Of a stretch of 64,000 nucleotides of DNA, positions 35,160 through 43,707 are shown one piece after another (position 1 is the stretch's first letter; every line of letters starts with the position of its first letter). A program made the translations under genes and the position numbers. This DNA is from Bradyrhizobium zhengyangense (lineage in GTDB: Bacteria; Pseudomonadota; Alphaproteobacteria; Rhizobiales; Xanthobacteraceae). The stretch is taken from assembly GCF_022012435.1 (NCBI RefSeq), contig NZ_JAKLUA010000009.1:62001-126000 (forward strand), given 5' to 3'. The notes under the pieces were generated by a model. That model was given only the letters and a program-made list of their open reading frames with translations, was not told the origin of the DNA and searched no databases.

Positions 35160-36140
35160 CTCGCTCGCCTCCAGCGCACGATCTTGCTCCGAACCAGGCT
35201 CACGACGCCGAGTAGGCCGCCTCTAGCCGTCAACACGATCGCGATCAGCACCAGGCCGAGCCAGAACATCCAATATACAGGATTGACCGTCGACAGCAGG
35301 TCGCGCATCCAGATGAACGCGGCAGCCCCAATGAAGCCGCCGATAAGCGTGCCAATTCCGCCGACGATCAGCATGACGAGGGCCGACACCGATCGTTCGA
35401 AGCTCAACGTTTCCAGTGCGACGATCTGTGTGGTCTGCGCCAGCAGCGCGCCTCGCCGCCGATATCGTGAAAGCGATCATCTTGCGCCGTGTGATGGAGA
35501 CGCCGAGCATCGGAACGCGGGTCTGGTTCTCGCGAATGGCCTGCAGCGCGAGACCCTCCGGCGAGTGGACATAACGCCGGGCGACAAGATAAAGCGTCAA
35601 TGCGCTGCAATAGGCATACCAGAACGCGGTTCGGCCGAAGAGATCGAACTCGAACAGCCCGAGCAGCGGCCACATCTCGATTCCCTGGAGACCGCTGTCG
35701 CCGCCGGTGAGCCAAGGCAGGCGGCTTGCGCCTTCATAGAGCAGAAGCCCGATGCAAAGCGTCACCATGAGCACTGCGGCGCCGCGGACTTTTGCAATCA
35801 GCGTGCTGAAGGCGAAGCCGAGAGCGCCGGTCACGAGCCCGGCAGCAAGAACGCCGGAGATCGGCTCGCCCCAGCCATGCGCAGCGAGCAATCCCGCCGT
35901 GTAGGCGCCGAGTCCGAAAAAGGCGGCATGTCCGAAGGACGGAATCCCGCCATAGCCGAGCAACAGATCGAGCGACATCGCAAACAGGCCGCCGATTAGG
36001 ATCTGTGTGAGAAGGACGAGCTTGCCGGGAAAGAGGACATAGCAGGCCGCTGCAGCGATCCAAAAGACCAGCTCGACCAAGGTCCATCTGGCGCGAAAGC
36101 GCACCGCAGTTCGCGCGAGGTCGAGAGTGATGTCGCTCAT
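35156..36140 (-). pseudogene. ABC transporter permease, LivM type, frameshifted
   Basis: The N-terminal part, from ATG 36140, encodes LivM-type membrane segments (LLLGYGGIPSFGHAAFFGLG, the family loop) to RRKMIAFTISAA near 35455. The remaining C-terminus (LLAQTTQIVALETLSFERSV, then LIVGGIGTLIGGFIGAA) lies in another frame ending at 35156. The family expects a short Ala/Leu/Gly stretch at the junction; about 14 bases appear missing there (around 35449-35455). Repaired it would be about 332 residues. All other subunits are intact, so either the transporter is recently inactivated or the assembly is wrong here. Confidence 0.82.
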
Positions 36141-37000
36141 TGCGGACGGCCGGCTAGGCCTTGCGGGCGCACCGTCAGGACGGAAAGCGCCGTTGCATAG
36201 ATGATAAACGCGCCGATCTCCGGAAGCAGATATTTCCCGGCCACGTCAAGGACCCCGAACATGAGGCAGGCGGCAAACGTTCCGCGCAAGGAGCCGAGCC
36301 CGCCGACGCTGACCACGATCAGCAACTCCGTCAGAAATTTGATGGGGAAGTTCGGGTCGAGGCCAAGGAGCTTCACGCTGAGCGCGCCGCCTAGTCCAGC
36401 AAGCGCGGAGCCGAGAGCGAAGGCGAGGGCGTACAGTCTTGCGACGTCGATGCCGCAGGATGCCGTCATCCGCCGGTTGAAAACGGCCGCCCTTATCCTG
36501 GCGCCAAAATTCGTATGATCGATCAGAACAAGCAGCGACAGAAGAAGTGCCGTGCCGAAGCCGATCAGAAAAAGCCGGTAGCGGCTGACCTCGACAGCGC
36601 CGATGCGGACGTTTCCGTCCAGCCATGAAGGCACCGCGATCGCCATCTGCTCTGGACCGACCAGATAGGTGGCTGCGGCAATCGACACGTAGACGACGCC
36701 GATCGTCAGCAGGACCTGTTCCAGCTCCGAGGCCTCGTACAGTCTCCGGAAAAGGCTGCGCTCGAGGATCGCACCCACGGCGGCCGCGATGGCGGCAGCC
36801 GCTGCCACCGCCGCAAGGAACGGCCACCCGGCCTTGCCGATCAGCAATGCCGCCGTGTAGCCTCCAACCATGGCCAGCGCCGCATGCGCCATATTGGCGA
36901 AGCCCATCAGCCCGAGCGTGATGGAGAGGCCACCAGCCATCAGAAACAGCACGAACCCATAAGCGATGCCGCCGATCAGAACGTTGACGAAGCCGACCAT
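36137..37000 (-). CDS. ABC transporter permease, LivH type
   Basis: A 287-residue permease with eight or more membrane segments. It begins with a glycine-rich IGGIAYGFVLFLMAGGLSI helix and carries LGLMGFANMAHAALAMVGGY, the typical LivH loop. The EAA-like region LTELLIVVSVGGLGSLRGTF is near 235-254, and the end reads TVRPQGLAGRPQ. The length is usual for the family. The stop overlaps the livM-like start by 4 bases, and it follows the binding-protein gene by 3 bases. With LivM it forms the membrane channel of the importer. Confidence 0.9.
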   Translation of the reverse strand: MVGFVNVLIGGIAYGFVLFLMAGGLSITLGLMGFANMAHAALAMVGGYTAALLIGKAGWPFLAAVAAAAAIAAAVGAILERSLFRRLYEASELEQVLLTIGVVYVSIAAATYLVGPEQMAIAVPSWLDGNVRIGAVEVSRYRLFLIGFGTALLLSLLVLIDHTNFGARIRAAVFNRRMTASCGIDVARLYALAFALGSALAGLGGALSVKLLGLDPNFPIKFLTELLIVVSVGGLGSLRGTFAACLMFGVLDVAGKYLLPEIGAFIIYATALSVLTVRPQGLAGRPQ

Positions 37001-37003
37001 GAT

Positions 37004-38167
37004 CTAGCGCGCCGATCCAGGATCCTTGACGTCGGGAATGGTCGCAAACTCCAAATTGACCATCTGTCCGTCCCGATTCTCGACCCTTCGGAAGTAGATG
37101 TTCTGCACGATCTCACGGGTCGACGGGTCGATCGCAATCGGGCCGCGCGGGCTTTCGAATCTTGTTTGCTTCAGAAGCTCGATCGTGCGCTCGGGATTGA
37201 GATCGCCCTTCTGCGCATCAACGACCGTATAGATGGCACGCAGGACGTCGTAGCTGACGACCGGTATGAAACCGAGCGGCCGGCCCTGCGCGACCGCGTT
37301 GAACGCGGCTGCGAACTCTCGGTTGACCTCCGAATCATGCGTCGGGGTGTAATGGAAGGCCGTAACAACTCCGAGAGCGGCCTCGCCCGCGGCAGGTAGT
37401 GACGATTCGTCCGTGATGTCCCCGATGCCGATGATCTTGGCCGGATCCAGCCCTGCCTCCTTGAACTGGCGGAGAAAGATCGGCGTCAATTCGCCGGCAG
37501 CCATGAACACGAAGATGCCATCCGGGTTCGCGTCCTTGATGCGCTGGATATAGGCGGAGAAGTCCGTGGCCTTGAGCGGCGCCCGCACAGATCCGGCAAT
37601 CACGCCGCCGGCCGCTTTGTATTCACGGACGAACATCGCCTCCGCATCGAGGCCCGGCTCGTATTCATGCACGAACGTATATACGGATTTCAGCTTTTGC
37701 TTGGCGGCGTAGAGCGCGAGCTGCTGCGCCATTTCGGTGGTCGTGAAGCCGAACCGAACGGCGAAGGGATGCTTGGCGAGGATGCCCGAAGTTGCCGAGT
37801 TGACGATGAGGAGGGGCACCTTGGCGCTGGTCGATAGCGGCGCAACAGCCATTGTGTTGGGCGTGTAGTCCATTCCTGCGAGGAAATCGACATTCTCGCT
37901 GACGATCAGCTCCTGGGCCAGGCGGCGGGCCACGTCAGGTGCGGGTCCCGTCGTGTCGCGCTTGATGATCTCGATCCTGCGACCGGCGACCGTAGTGCCG
38001 AACTTGCGGAAAAACACCTGGATCGCGGCATCGGACGCGGCGCCGGCCGCGGCGCCCGGCCCGGTATAGCTCATCAGCCAGCCGATCTTCAGCGGACGGT
38101 CGTCGGCCTTTGCCTGAATGCTGACGGCCAACATGGCCGCGGCCACGATTGCGATCCTGGCGATCAT
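37004..38167 (-). CDS. ABC transporter substrate-binding protein, LivK type
   Basis: A 387-residue periplasmic binding protein with an N-terminal signal peptide (IARIAIVAAAMLAVSIQAKA, cleavage after about residue 22). A type I periplasmic fold follows: LKIGWLMSYTGPGAAAGAAS, the first ligand-binding loop, and AGMDYTPNTMAVAPLSTSAK. It is first in the livKHMGF-like set, with ATG 38167 next to a divergent promoter containing operator site 4. Relatives bind amides, branched-chain amino acids or aromatic acids; the ligand cannot be read off, and context suggests an aromatic compound. Confidence 0.9.
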   Translation of the reverse strand: MIARIAIVAAAMLAVSIQAKADDRPLKIGWLMSYTGPGAAAGAASDAAIQVFFRKFGTTVAGRRIEIIKRDTTGPAPDVARRLAQELIVSENVDFLAGMDYTPNTMAVAPLSTSAKVPLLIVNSATSGILAKHPFAVRFGFTTTEMAQQLALYAAKQKLKSVYTFVHEYEPGLDAEAMFVREYKAAGGVIAGSVRAPLKATDFSAYIQRIKDANPDGIFVFMAAGELTPIFLRQFKEAGLDPAKIIGIGDITDESSLPAAGEAALGVVTAFHYTPTHDSEVNREFAAAFNAVAQGRPLGFIPVVSYDVLRAIYTVVDAQKGDLNPERTIELLKQTRFESPRGPIAIDPSTREIVQNIYFRRVENRDGQMVNLEFATIPDVKDPGSAR

Positions 38168-38221
38168 GCCGCTTATCCTCCCTTAGACTGATCATGCGGG
38201 GTCTCTCCCGGACCCTTGATA

Positions 38222-38247
38222 CAAATTAGACCATATGGAAAATATAT
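38222..38247. promoter_or_regulatory. Regulon palindrome, site 4
   Basis: The core CCATATGG (38231-38238) reads TCCATATGGTCTAATTTG on the minus strand. It lies between the divergent livK-like and acyl-CoA ligase genes, so one site could control transporter and ligase together. Confidence 0.7.
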
Positions 38248-38321
38248 GCAAGATAGCGCGAGGCCGGTGGGGCTGCCCTAGCAGGACACGGTCTGACAGA
38301 AGCGAGCACAAGGGAGGGGAG

Positions 38322-39935
38322 ATGAACGCAGATATCGGAGTTACGATCGCGAAAGCCCGCGAGCATTCGATTGGCGATCTCTTGCGCCGCTCGGCTGCCC
38401 GCGAGCCGAGCAAGCTAGCCTTGAGCTGCGGCGCGGTGCGCTGGACGTTTGCCGAACTGGACGCGATCTGCAATCGACTGGCGCGTGGCCTACCCGGCCT
38501 CGGCGTCGGGAAGGGCGACCGTCTCGCCGTGCTGTCGCGCAACTCGCATGCCTTTGCGGCGCTGCGCTTCGCGGTAGCGCGGATCGGCGCGGTGCTGGTG
38601 CCGATCAACTTCATGCTCAATCCCGACGAGATCAATTTCATCCTGAAAAGCTCCGGCGCCAGGCTGCTCGCGACCGGCCCCGATTTCGTCGAGGCCGCAC
38701 GCGCCGCGAGCAGTAAGGGCTGCGCGGTGGAGAAGCTCATCTGGTTGCCGGGCGAGGATCCCGCTGCGCAGCCGGCGGGCCTCACCAGCTTCGACGATCT
38801 TCTCGATGCCGACAGCTCGTTGTTTGAGGCCTCCGTCGACAGCCGCGATCTCGCACAGATTGTTTACACCTCGGGCACGGAATCCCTGCCCAAGGGTGCG
38901 ATGCTGAGCCATGAAGCCGTGATGTGGCAGTATGTGAGCTGCATCATCGACGGCGGCATGAGCGCCGACGATAAAGTGCTGCACGCGCTGCCGCTCTATC
39001 ATTGCGCTCAGCTCGACGTCTTCCTCGGCCCGCAAGTCTATCTCGGCGCCTCCGGCGTGATCACGGGCAAGCCGACCGCAGACAACATTCTGGCGCTGAT
39101 CCAGGCGCACGGGATCACCTGCTTCTTCGCGCCGCCGACGATCTGGATCGCGATGCTGCGCTCGCCAAATTTCGACAAGAGCGATCTGTCGTCGCTGCAA
39201 AAGGGCTATTACGGCGCTTCGATCATGCCGGTGGAGGTGCTGCTCGAGCTCCAGCGCCGCCTGCCCAACGTCAAGTTCTGGAACTTTTACGGTCAGACCG
39301 AGATCGCGCCGCTTGCGACCGTGCTGACGCCCGAGGACCAGCTCCGCAAGGCGGGCTCCGCCGGCAAACCCGCCATCAACGTCGAGACCCGCGTCGTCAA
39401 CACGGCAATGGAGGACGTTGGCGTCGGCGAGATCGGCGAAATCGTACACCGCTCGCCGCATCTGTTGTCGGGCTATTACAACGATCCCGTGAAGACCGCG
39501 GCGGCTTTCGCTGGCGGCTGGTTCCACTCCGGCGACCTCGCCACCGTCGATGCCGAGGGCTACATCACCGTTGTCGACCGCGTGAAGGACATGATCAAGT
39601 CCGGCGGCGAGAATGTCGCCAGCCGCGAGGTCGAGGAGATGATCTACAAGATCCCGGCGATCTCCGAGGTCGCCGTCGTGGGCCTGCCCGATCCGCACTG
39701 GATCGAGGCCGTAACCGCGATTGTCGTGGTTAAGAGCGGCGAGAAGCTCGACGAGGATGCCGTCATCACGCATTGTGCGGGATCGATGGCGCATTTCAAG
39801 GTGCCCAAGCGCGTGATCTTTGTCGACAGCCTGCCGAAGAATCCGTCCGGCAAGCTGCTCAAGCGGGAATTGCGCCAGCGTTTCATCGGCGGCGAGACGC
39901 TCGACAAGGCGATCCAGAAAAACTTCGGGGCTTGA
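38322..39935 (+). CDS. Acyl-CoA synthetase (AMP-forming ligase)
   Basis: A 537-residue adenylate-forming CoA ligase. Motifs are the phosphate-binding loop YTSGTESLPKGAM (about 185-197), FWNFYGQTEIAPLA (about 322-335), the hinge GYITVVDRVKDMIKSGGENV (about 409-428) and C-terminal PKNPSGKLLKREL with the catalytic Lys. It would activate an acid (aromatic or aliphatic) to its CoA thioester. ATG 38322 has GGGAGGGGAG just upstream; the longer open frame upstream is unlikely. It is divergent from the importer, and both share operator site 4, suggesting it handles the imported acid. Its codon use is strongly GC-biased compared with the decayed region near 20 kb. Confidence 0.9.
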   Translation: MNADIGVTIAKAREHSIGDLLRRSAAREPSKLALSCGAVRWTFAELDAICNRLARGLPGLGVGKGDRLAVLSRNSHAFAALRFAVARIGAVLVPINFMLNPDEINFILKSSGARLLATGPDFVEAARAASSKGCAVEKLIWLPGEDPAAQPAGLTSFDDLLDADSSLFEASVDSRDLAQIVYTSGTESLPKGAMLSHEAVMWQYVSCIIDGGMSADDKVLHALPLYHCAQLDVFLGPQVYLGASGVITGKPTADNILALIQAHGITCFFAPPTIWIAMLRSPNFDKSDLSSLQKGYYGASIMPVEVLLELQRRLPNVKFWNFYGQTEIAPLATVLTPEDQLRKAGSAGKPAINVETRVVNTAMEDVGVGEIGEIVHRSPHLLSGYYNDPVKTAAAFAGGWFHSGDLATVDAEGYITVVDRVKDMIKSGGENVASREVEEMIYKIPAISEVAVVGLPDPHWIEAVTAIVVVKSGEKLDEDAVITHCAGSMAHFKVPKRVIFVDSLPKNPSGKLLKRELRQRFIGGETLDKAIQKNFGA

Positions 39936-39997
39936 GGCGGCCACCCAGCCGCTCGCGGCAGGTTGGGGCCTTCGCCAGGGTTTATTGAGGTCTGTTA

Positions 39998-40936
39998 ATG
40001 CGACACGGTCAGAAGAAGATTCCGAGCACGATTCTCATTTTCGGTGCAGCGGCTCATATCGGCGGCCCACTTGCGCACTTCTTGCGCGAGGAGGCGCCGC
40101 AGATCAAGCTGCGCCTCGTAACAAGCAATCCCGCCAATTGTGACGTCCTTCGCCGCGAGCACCCGCATGCGGAGGTCGTCATTGCCAGCTATTTTGATCT
40201 CGCATCGCTTGAGAAGGCGGTCGACGGAATGGAAGGAATCTTCGTACTGACCAGAAGCGGCACGAACGAGGCCGACGCGATGACAAATCTCGTTGTCCTG
40301 CTCAAGAAGGCAAGGTCCGCCGTTCACGTTATACGTCTTGTCGGCCTACAACCCGAAGCGAATCGAAGGCGAATTCCTCAGTCTCTCCGCGAGCATGGTC
40401 TTGGTTTACCCATCCAACACCCCATCGCAAAAGAAATCCTCGACGAAAGCGGTCTGCCTGTCACCTACCTGAACATCGGCGCAACCTTCATGGACAACTT
40501 CTACTGGATGAAGGACGGCTTGAGGAAGGAGCGAAAGCTGATCTGGCCCGAACGCTTGATTCCCTATATCGATCCACGCGACATTGCGGAAGTGGCCGGA
40601 CGTCTTTTCCTGTCGAGCAATCATCGGCACATTGGTCAATTTCACACTCTGAACAACGGACAGGACATACTGAGGTTCAGCGACGTCGCCGATCTCATGA
40701 CCAAGGTTTTTCAGGAAAGAATTGTTCACGACGGCAGCAGAGCGGGCTTCTTCGAGGCGTACCGGGAGCTCGGAGAGATCCGGCTGCACTATCTCTGGGA
40801 TTTCTTCCAGTACGAAGAACAGAACGAGGTGGTTTGGGCGCGCAATGACTTCGTTGAGCGCACCCTAGGACGGATGCCCGTCTCCTTGAGCGAATGGCTG
40901 GCCGAACATCGGCAAGCCTTGCTGTTCGGAATATAG
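39998..40936 (+). CDS. NmrA-like NAD(P)-binding protein
   Basis: A 312-residue atypical short-chain-dehydrogenase-fold protein of the NmrA/HSCARG type. The N-terminal dinucleotide site is TILIFGAAAHIGGPLAHFLR (about 11-30), a variant of GxxGxxG with the second Gly replaced. LTRSGTNEADAMTNLVVLLK and a C-terminal domain follow. It has no obvious Ser-Tyr-Lys catalytic triad, so a sensor, chaperone or reductase role is open. ATG 39998 has GAGG about 8 bases upstream. It starts 62 bases after the ligase and may be in the same transcript, with no operator copy of its own. Confidence 0.72.
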   Translation: MRHGQKKIPSTILIFGAAAHIGGPLAHFLREEAPQIKLRLVTSNPANCDVLRREHPHAEVVIASYFDLASLEKAVDGMEGIFVLTRSGTNEADAMTNLVVLLKKARSAVHVIRLVGLQPEANRRRIPQSLREHGLGLPIQHPIAKEILDESGLPVTYLNIGATFMDNFYWMKDGLRKERKLIWPERLIPYIDPRDIAEVAGRLFLSSNHRHIGQFHTLNNGQDILRFSDVADLMTKVFQERIVHDGSRAGFFEAYRELGEIRLHYLWDFFQYEEQNEVVWARNDFVERTLGRMPVSLSEWLAEHRQALLFGI

Positions 40937-41205
40937 GCCTAAAGCGCCCTCGCGCGATGGAGATCTAGGGATCATTGCCCAGCGGGACCTCCGCTATATC
41001 GTACTCATGAAACGCTTTAAGTGGCGCGCAACTGGACACCCGGTTTGCCTGAGGCTGATTGCTGCTACCATCCATTTGGAGGGGCGAAGACATGCTGCGA
41101 TGAGCGAAGCTGCATCGTGGGAGCGTGCCGCCGGGATAATTCGACGCCAATCGATCCCCTGAGAGCCTTCGGGAAGCACCGCCATGGCTGGTTAGGAGCT
41201 CGGCA

Positions 41206-41634
41206 TCAGGATCGGCGCGGCGCGACCGGTATCTTGCGCCCGCGCCCCCAGACAACAAAGACGCTAAGGGCCAGCAAGATGAAGTTGAGAGGCGTGAGCT
41301 CGGCCTCGCCGCGAGAGACATGAAAAACGATAGCGAAGACCTGCAACACGGAGCAGCCAAGCGCGGCAAGCACTGTCAGCCGCGGCATAATCCGGGTTAA
41401 CGCAGGCACGAGAACGCCAATTCCTCCGGCGAGGTCGATCAGTCCGATGACCCGGACAAATGCTTCAGAGTGCTGACCTGTCCATGGCATCATTGCCGCT
41501 AACTGCGGAATCGGCATGAACAGCTTCGCGAGCCCGGACGAAGCGAACACGCAAAAGAGGAGGGCTTGAGCGATCCAAAGGCTCACGCATAGGGGACGTT
41601 CCCGCGGGGCGGCTTGGGCGGTGGCGGTGGACAT
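41206..41634 (-). CDS. DoxX-family membrane protein
   Basis: A 142-residue protein with four predicted membrane helices (about 20-38, 62-80, 86-105, 118-134). The FASSGLAKLFMPIP segment after helix 1 and GLIDLAGGIGVLVPAL near the second helix match the DoxX fold. Such proteins are linked to respiration, thiosulfate oxidation or redox stress, often without a known reaction. ATG 41634 has GGAG 8 bases upstream. It is divergent from a LysR gene (41743) that may control it. Confidence 0.82.
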   Translation of the reverse strand: MSTATAQAAPRERPLCVSLWIAQALLFCVFASSGLAKLFMPIPQLAAMMPWTGQHSEAFVRVIGLIDLAGGIGVLVPALTRIMPRLTVLAALGCSVLQVFAIVFHVSRGEAELTPLNFILLALSVFVVWGRGRKIPVAPRRS

Positions 41635-41742
41635 GGCAGGCACTCCGACGATCACAGGGCTGTCACCATGTTTGGTCGCTTCACGATTTTGGATCATTAT
41701 CTGTTTTGGGATGGATTCATTTCCTATATGTTGATGATCTGA

Positions 41743-42630
41743 ATGGATACGCTGGTCAGCATGAAGGTCTTTTGCCTGGTTGCCGAGCTCAAGAGCTTTG
41801 CAGCCGCGGCAGAGCGGCTGGGCATCTCGCCCGCCATGGCGAGTAAGCATGTGATGCAGCTTGAGAAGCGTCTGGGCTCACGGCTGCTCAACCGCACGAG
41901 CCGACGCGTCAGCCTGAGCGAAAGCGGCGCATTATATTTCGAGCAGACGCGTCAAATGCTCGAGTCCCTGGATGAGGTAGAGGCGGCCGTCAGCAACGTG
42001 ACCGTAGTTCCTCGCGGCACATTGCGGCTAACCGCACCGGTCTGGATGGCCAATCCGAAGTTTTCGAAAGTCTTGGCAGACTATCAGGCTCGCTATCCAC
42101 AGGTGCGGCTGAACATCGATCTCAGTGGACGATTGGTCAATCTGGTCGAGGAAGGTTTTGACCTGGCCTTGCGTGCGACGGGCACGCCTGACGAGGCATT
42201 GATCGCGCGGCCGATCACAAGGGTCCCATTTTATATGGTTGCCACGCCCGCTTATCTCGATCGCGCAAAGCGCCCGAAGAATCTGGCTGAATTGTCCGGA
42301 CACAGCCTCTTGCACTATGCGCTGCACTCTCCAGGCGAGAGTATCACCATCCAGGGCGAAAGTGGGACGCAGACTATCAAATTCAACCCCGTTTTGCTCA
42401 GCGGCAACGAGACTCTGCTGCACCTGGCCGCCCTGGAAGGCATGGGGCTCGCGGTGCTGCCCAAATGGCTGATCAGCGAGGATCTCGCCGCCGGGCGCCT
42501 GGAACAAGTGCTGCCGGAGCAGAGCATCTTCGAAAGCCAATTGTTCGCGGTTTATCCGACGCGCAAATACCTCTCAGCCAAGGTCCGGACATTTATCGAC
42601 TTCATCGCTGCTGATAAGCGACTGAGATAG
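41743..42630 (+). CDS. LysR-family transcriptional regulator
   Basis: A 295-residue LysR regulator. The winged helix-turn-helix covers about 1-60 (SFAAAAERLGISPAMASKHV, then QLEKRLGSRLLNRTSRRVSL), followed by a linker helix and a periplasmic-binding-fold effector domain (about 90-290). It resembles the group (CrgA/DsdC-like and others) often placed next to DoxX or oxidoreductase genes. It is divergent from the DoxX gene with a 108-base gap, so DoxX is its likely target. The ligand is unknown. Confidence 0.92.
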   Translation: MDTLVSMKVFCLVAELKSFAAAAERLGISPAMASKHVMQLEKRLGSRLLNRTSRRVSLSESGALYFEQTRQMLESLDEVEAAVSNVTVVPRGTLRLTAPVWMANPKFSKVLADYQARYPQVRLNIDLSGRLVNLVEEGFDLALRATGTPDEALIARPITRVPFYMVATPAYLDRAKRPKNLAELSGHSLLHYALHSPGESITIQGESGTQTIKFNPVLLSGNETLLHLAALEGMGLAVLPKWLISEDLAAGRLEQVLPEQSIFESQLFAVYPTRKYLSAKVRTFIDFIAADKRLR

Positions 42631-42673
42631 CCGGGCCAAAAGCGTGACTGCTGCGGCATCAACTTTACTTACG

Positions 42674-43597
42674 TCATCGTGAATGTGTGGCTGCTTTCTC
42701 GATGTGCTGCCAGAATGCCTCCGCCGCCTGGGCGAGCCGCAGTTTAGGCCGGAATACGTGGATCTCGATCGGCACGTACCACTGCTGCCCGCCTGCCGCG
42801 ACAATCTCGCCAGAGGCAAGCTGATCACTGATCAGGCTTTCCGGCAGCCACGCCATGCCCCGGCCTGCCTGAACCATCGTGACCAAAAGCTTCGCCAGAT
42901 GCGACGTGAATGTTGTGTGAAGATGAGCTTGCAAGGGGGAGGTGGCACGCACCGCTTCCAGGATCCGTCCCATCCCTGATTCTGAACGGAAGCTCAAGAA
43001 CTGTACAGGCGCGCCCTCCGTTCCCGGAAGCTTGAAGCGAGGCTTGCGGTTGCGGCGCGAAACCGGCACCGATGCGGGGATCAGCCGATCGTCACCAACA
43101 TGCAGCGAGCGAAAATGCGACGGCGTCAACGCCGTCGTGGCGGCCGGATGATAATGGCAAAGCAAAAAATGGGCATCGCTCGCCAAGAGGATCCGTTCGC
43201 AGCCTTCCATATGATTGGCAACGAGCTGTACGTTGGGCACGAATGGTAGCTCGGTCTCGATGCGACGCAGCCAATCCGGAAAGAACGTCAGCGACAGCGC
43301 ATTGGTCGAGGCGAACTTCAGTACGTCCGAGGCACCGCGCGCCCGCTCCTGCGCCTCGAGCCGGCCGGCACTCAATCTGCGCACGATATCGTCAGCAGTG
43401 TGACGAAAGGCTTCACCAGCGGGCGTCAGATTGACGCTGTGCGTGGTGCGATCGAGCAGCGATGCGCCAGCCCAGACCTCGAGCGCCTGTATCCTCCGGC
43501 TGAGCGCCGGCTGGGAACAGTTTCGCTCCTCTGCGGCCCGTGAAAAACTGCGCGCTGTCGCAACCGCGATGAAATCGTATAACCAGTTGATCTCCAT
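42674..43597 (-). CDS. LysR-family regulator of the dehydratase operon
   Basis: A 307-residue LysR regulator beginning MEINWLYDFIAVATARSFSR, continuing AAEERNCSQPALSRRIQALE for the helix-turn-helix, then a standard effector domain ending in QWYVPIEIHVFRPKLRLAQA. Start ATG 43597 fits the family; an in-frame extension to 43648 has no match. It is divergent from the LeuC-like gene at 43708, and a perfect LysR-type palindrome (43611-43629) lies between the two starts. It most likely activates the dehydratase-transporter operon in response to a hydroxy-acid or diacid, which is inference. Confidence 0.92.
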   Translation of the reverse strand: MEINWLYDFIAVATARSFSRAAEERNCSQPALSRRIQALEVWAGASLLDRTTHSVNLTPAGEAFRHTADDIVRRLSAGRLEAQERARGASDVLKFASTNALSLTFFPDWLRRIETELPFVPNVQLVANHMEGCERILLASDAHFLLCHYHPAATTALTPSHFRSLHVGDDRLIPASVPVSRRNRKPRFKLPGTEGAPVQFLSFRSESGMGRILEAVRATSPLQAHLHTTFTSHLAKLLVTMVQAGRGMAWLPESLISDQLASGEIVAAGGQQWYVPIEIHVFRPKLRLAQAAEAFWQHIEKAATHSR

Positions 43598-43610
43598 GGA
43601 GAGCTCTCGT

Positions 43611-43629
43611 TTATGCAGGCCTTGCATAA
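43611..43629. promoter_or_regulatory. LysR recognition palindrome
   Basis: TTATGCAGGCCTTGCATAA is a perfect 7-base inverted repeat with a 5-base centre and contains a T-N11-A LysR box. It is 14 bases from the LysR start and 79 bases from the LeuC-like start, the usual place for autoregulation plus divergent activation. Confidence 0.78.
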
Positions 43630-43707
43630 CGATATCAGCATCCGGCATTGGATTTCTAGTCGCGCGCGCGTCACGGTGGCCGGAAAGAAGCTTTGGAGGA
43701 AGGCGGG

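Noticed and set aside
38490..39944. Long minus-strand frame (484 codons) opposite the acyl-CoA ligase
   Set aside because: It is the antisense of a GC-rich gene with typical third-position bias. Its product has no family motif, while the plus-strand ligase is complete.
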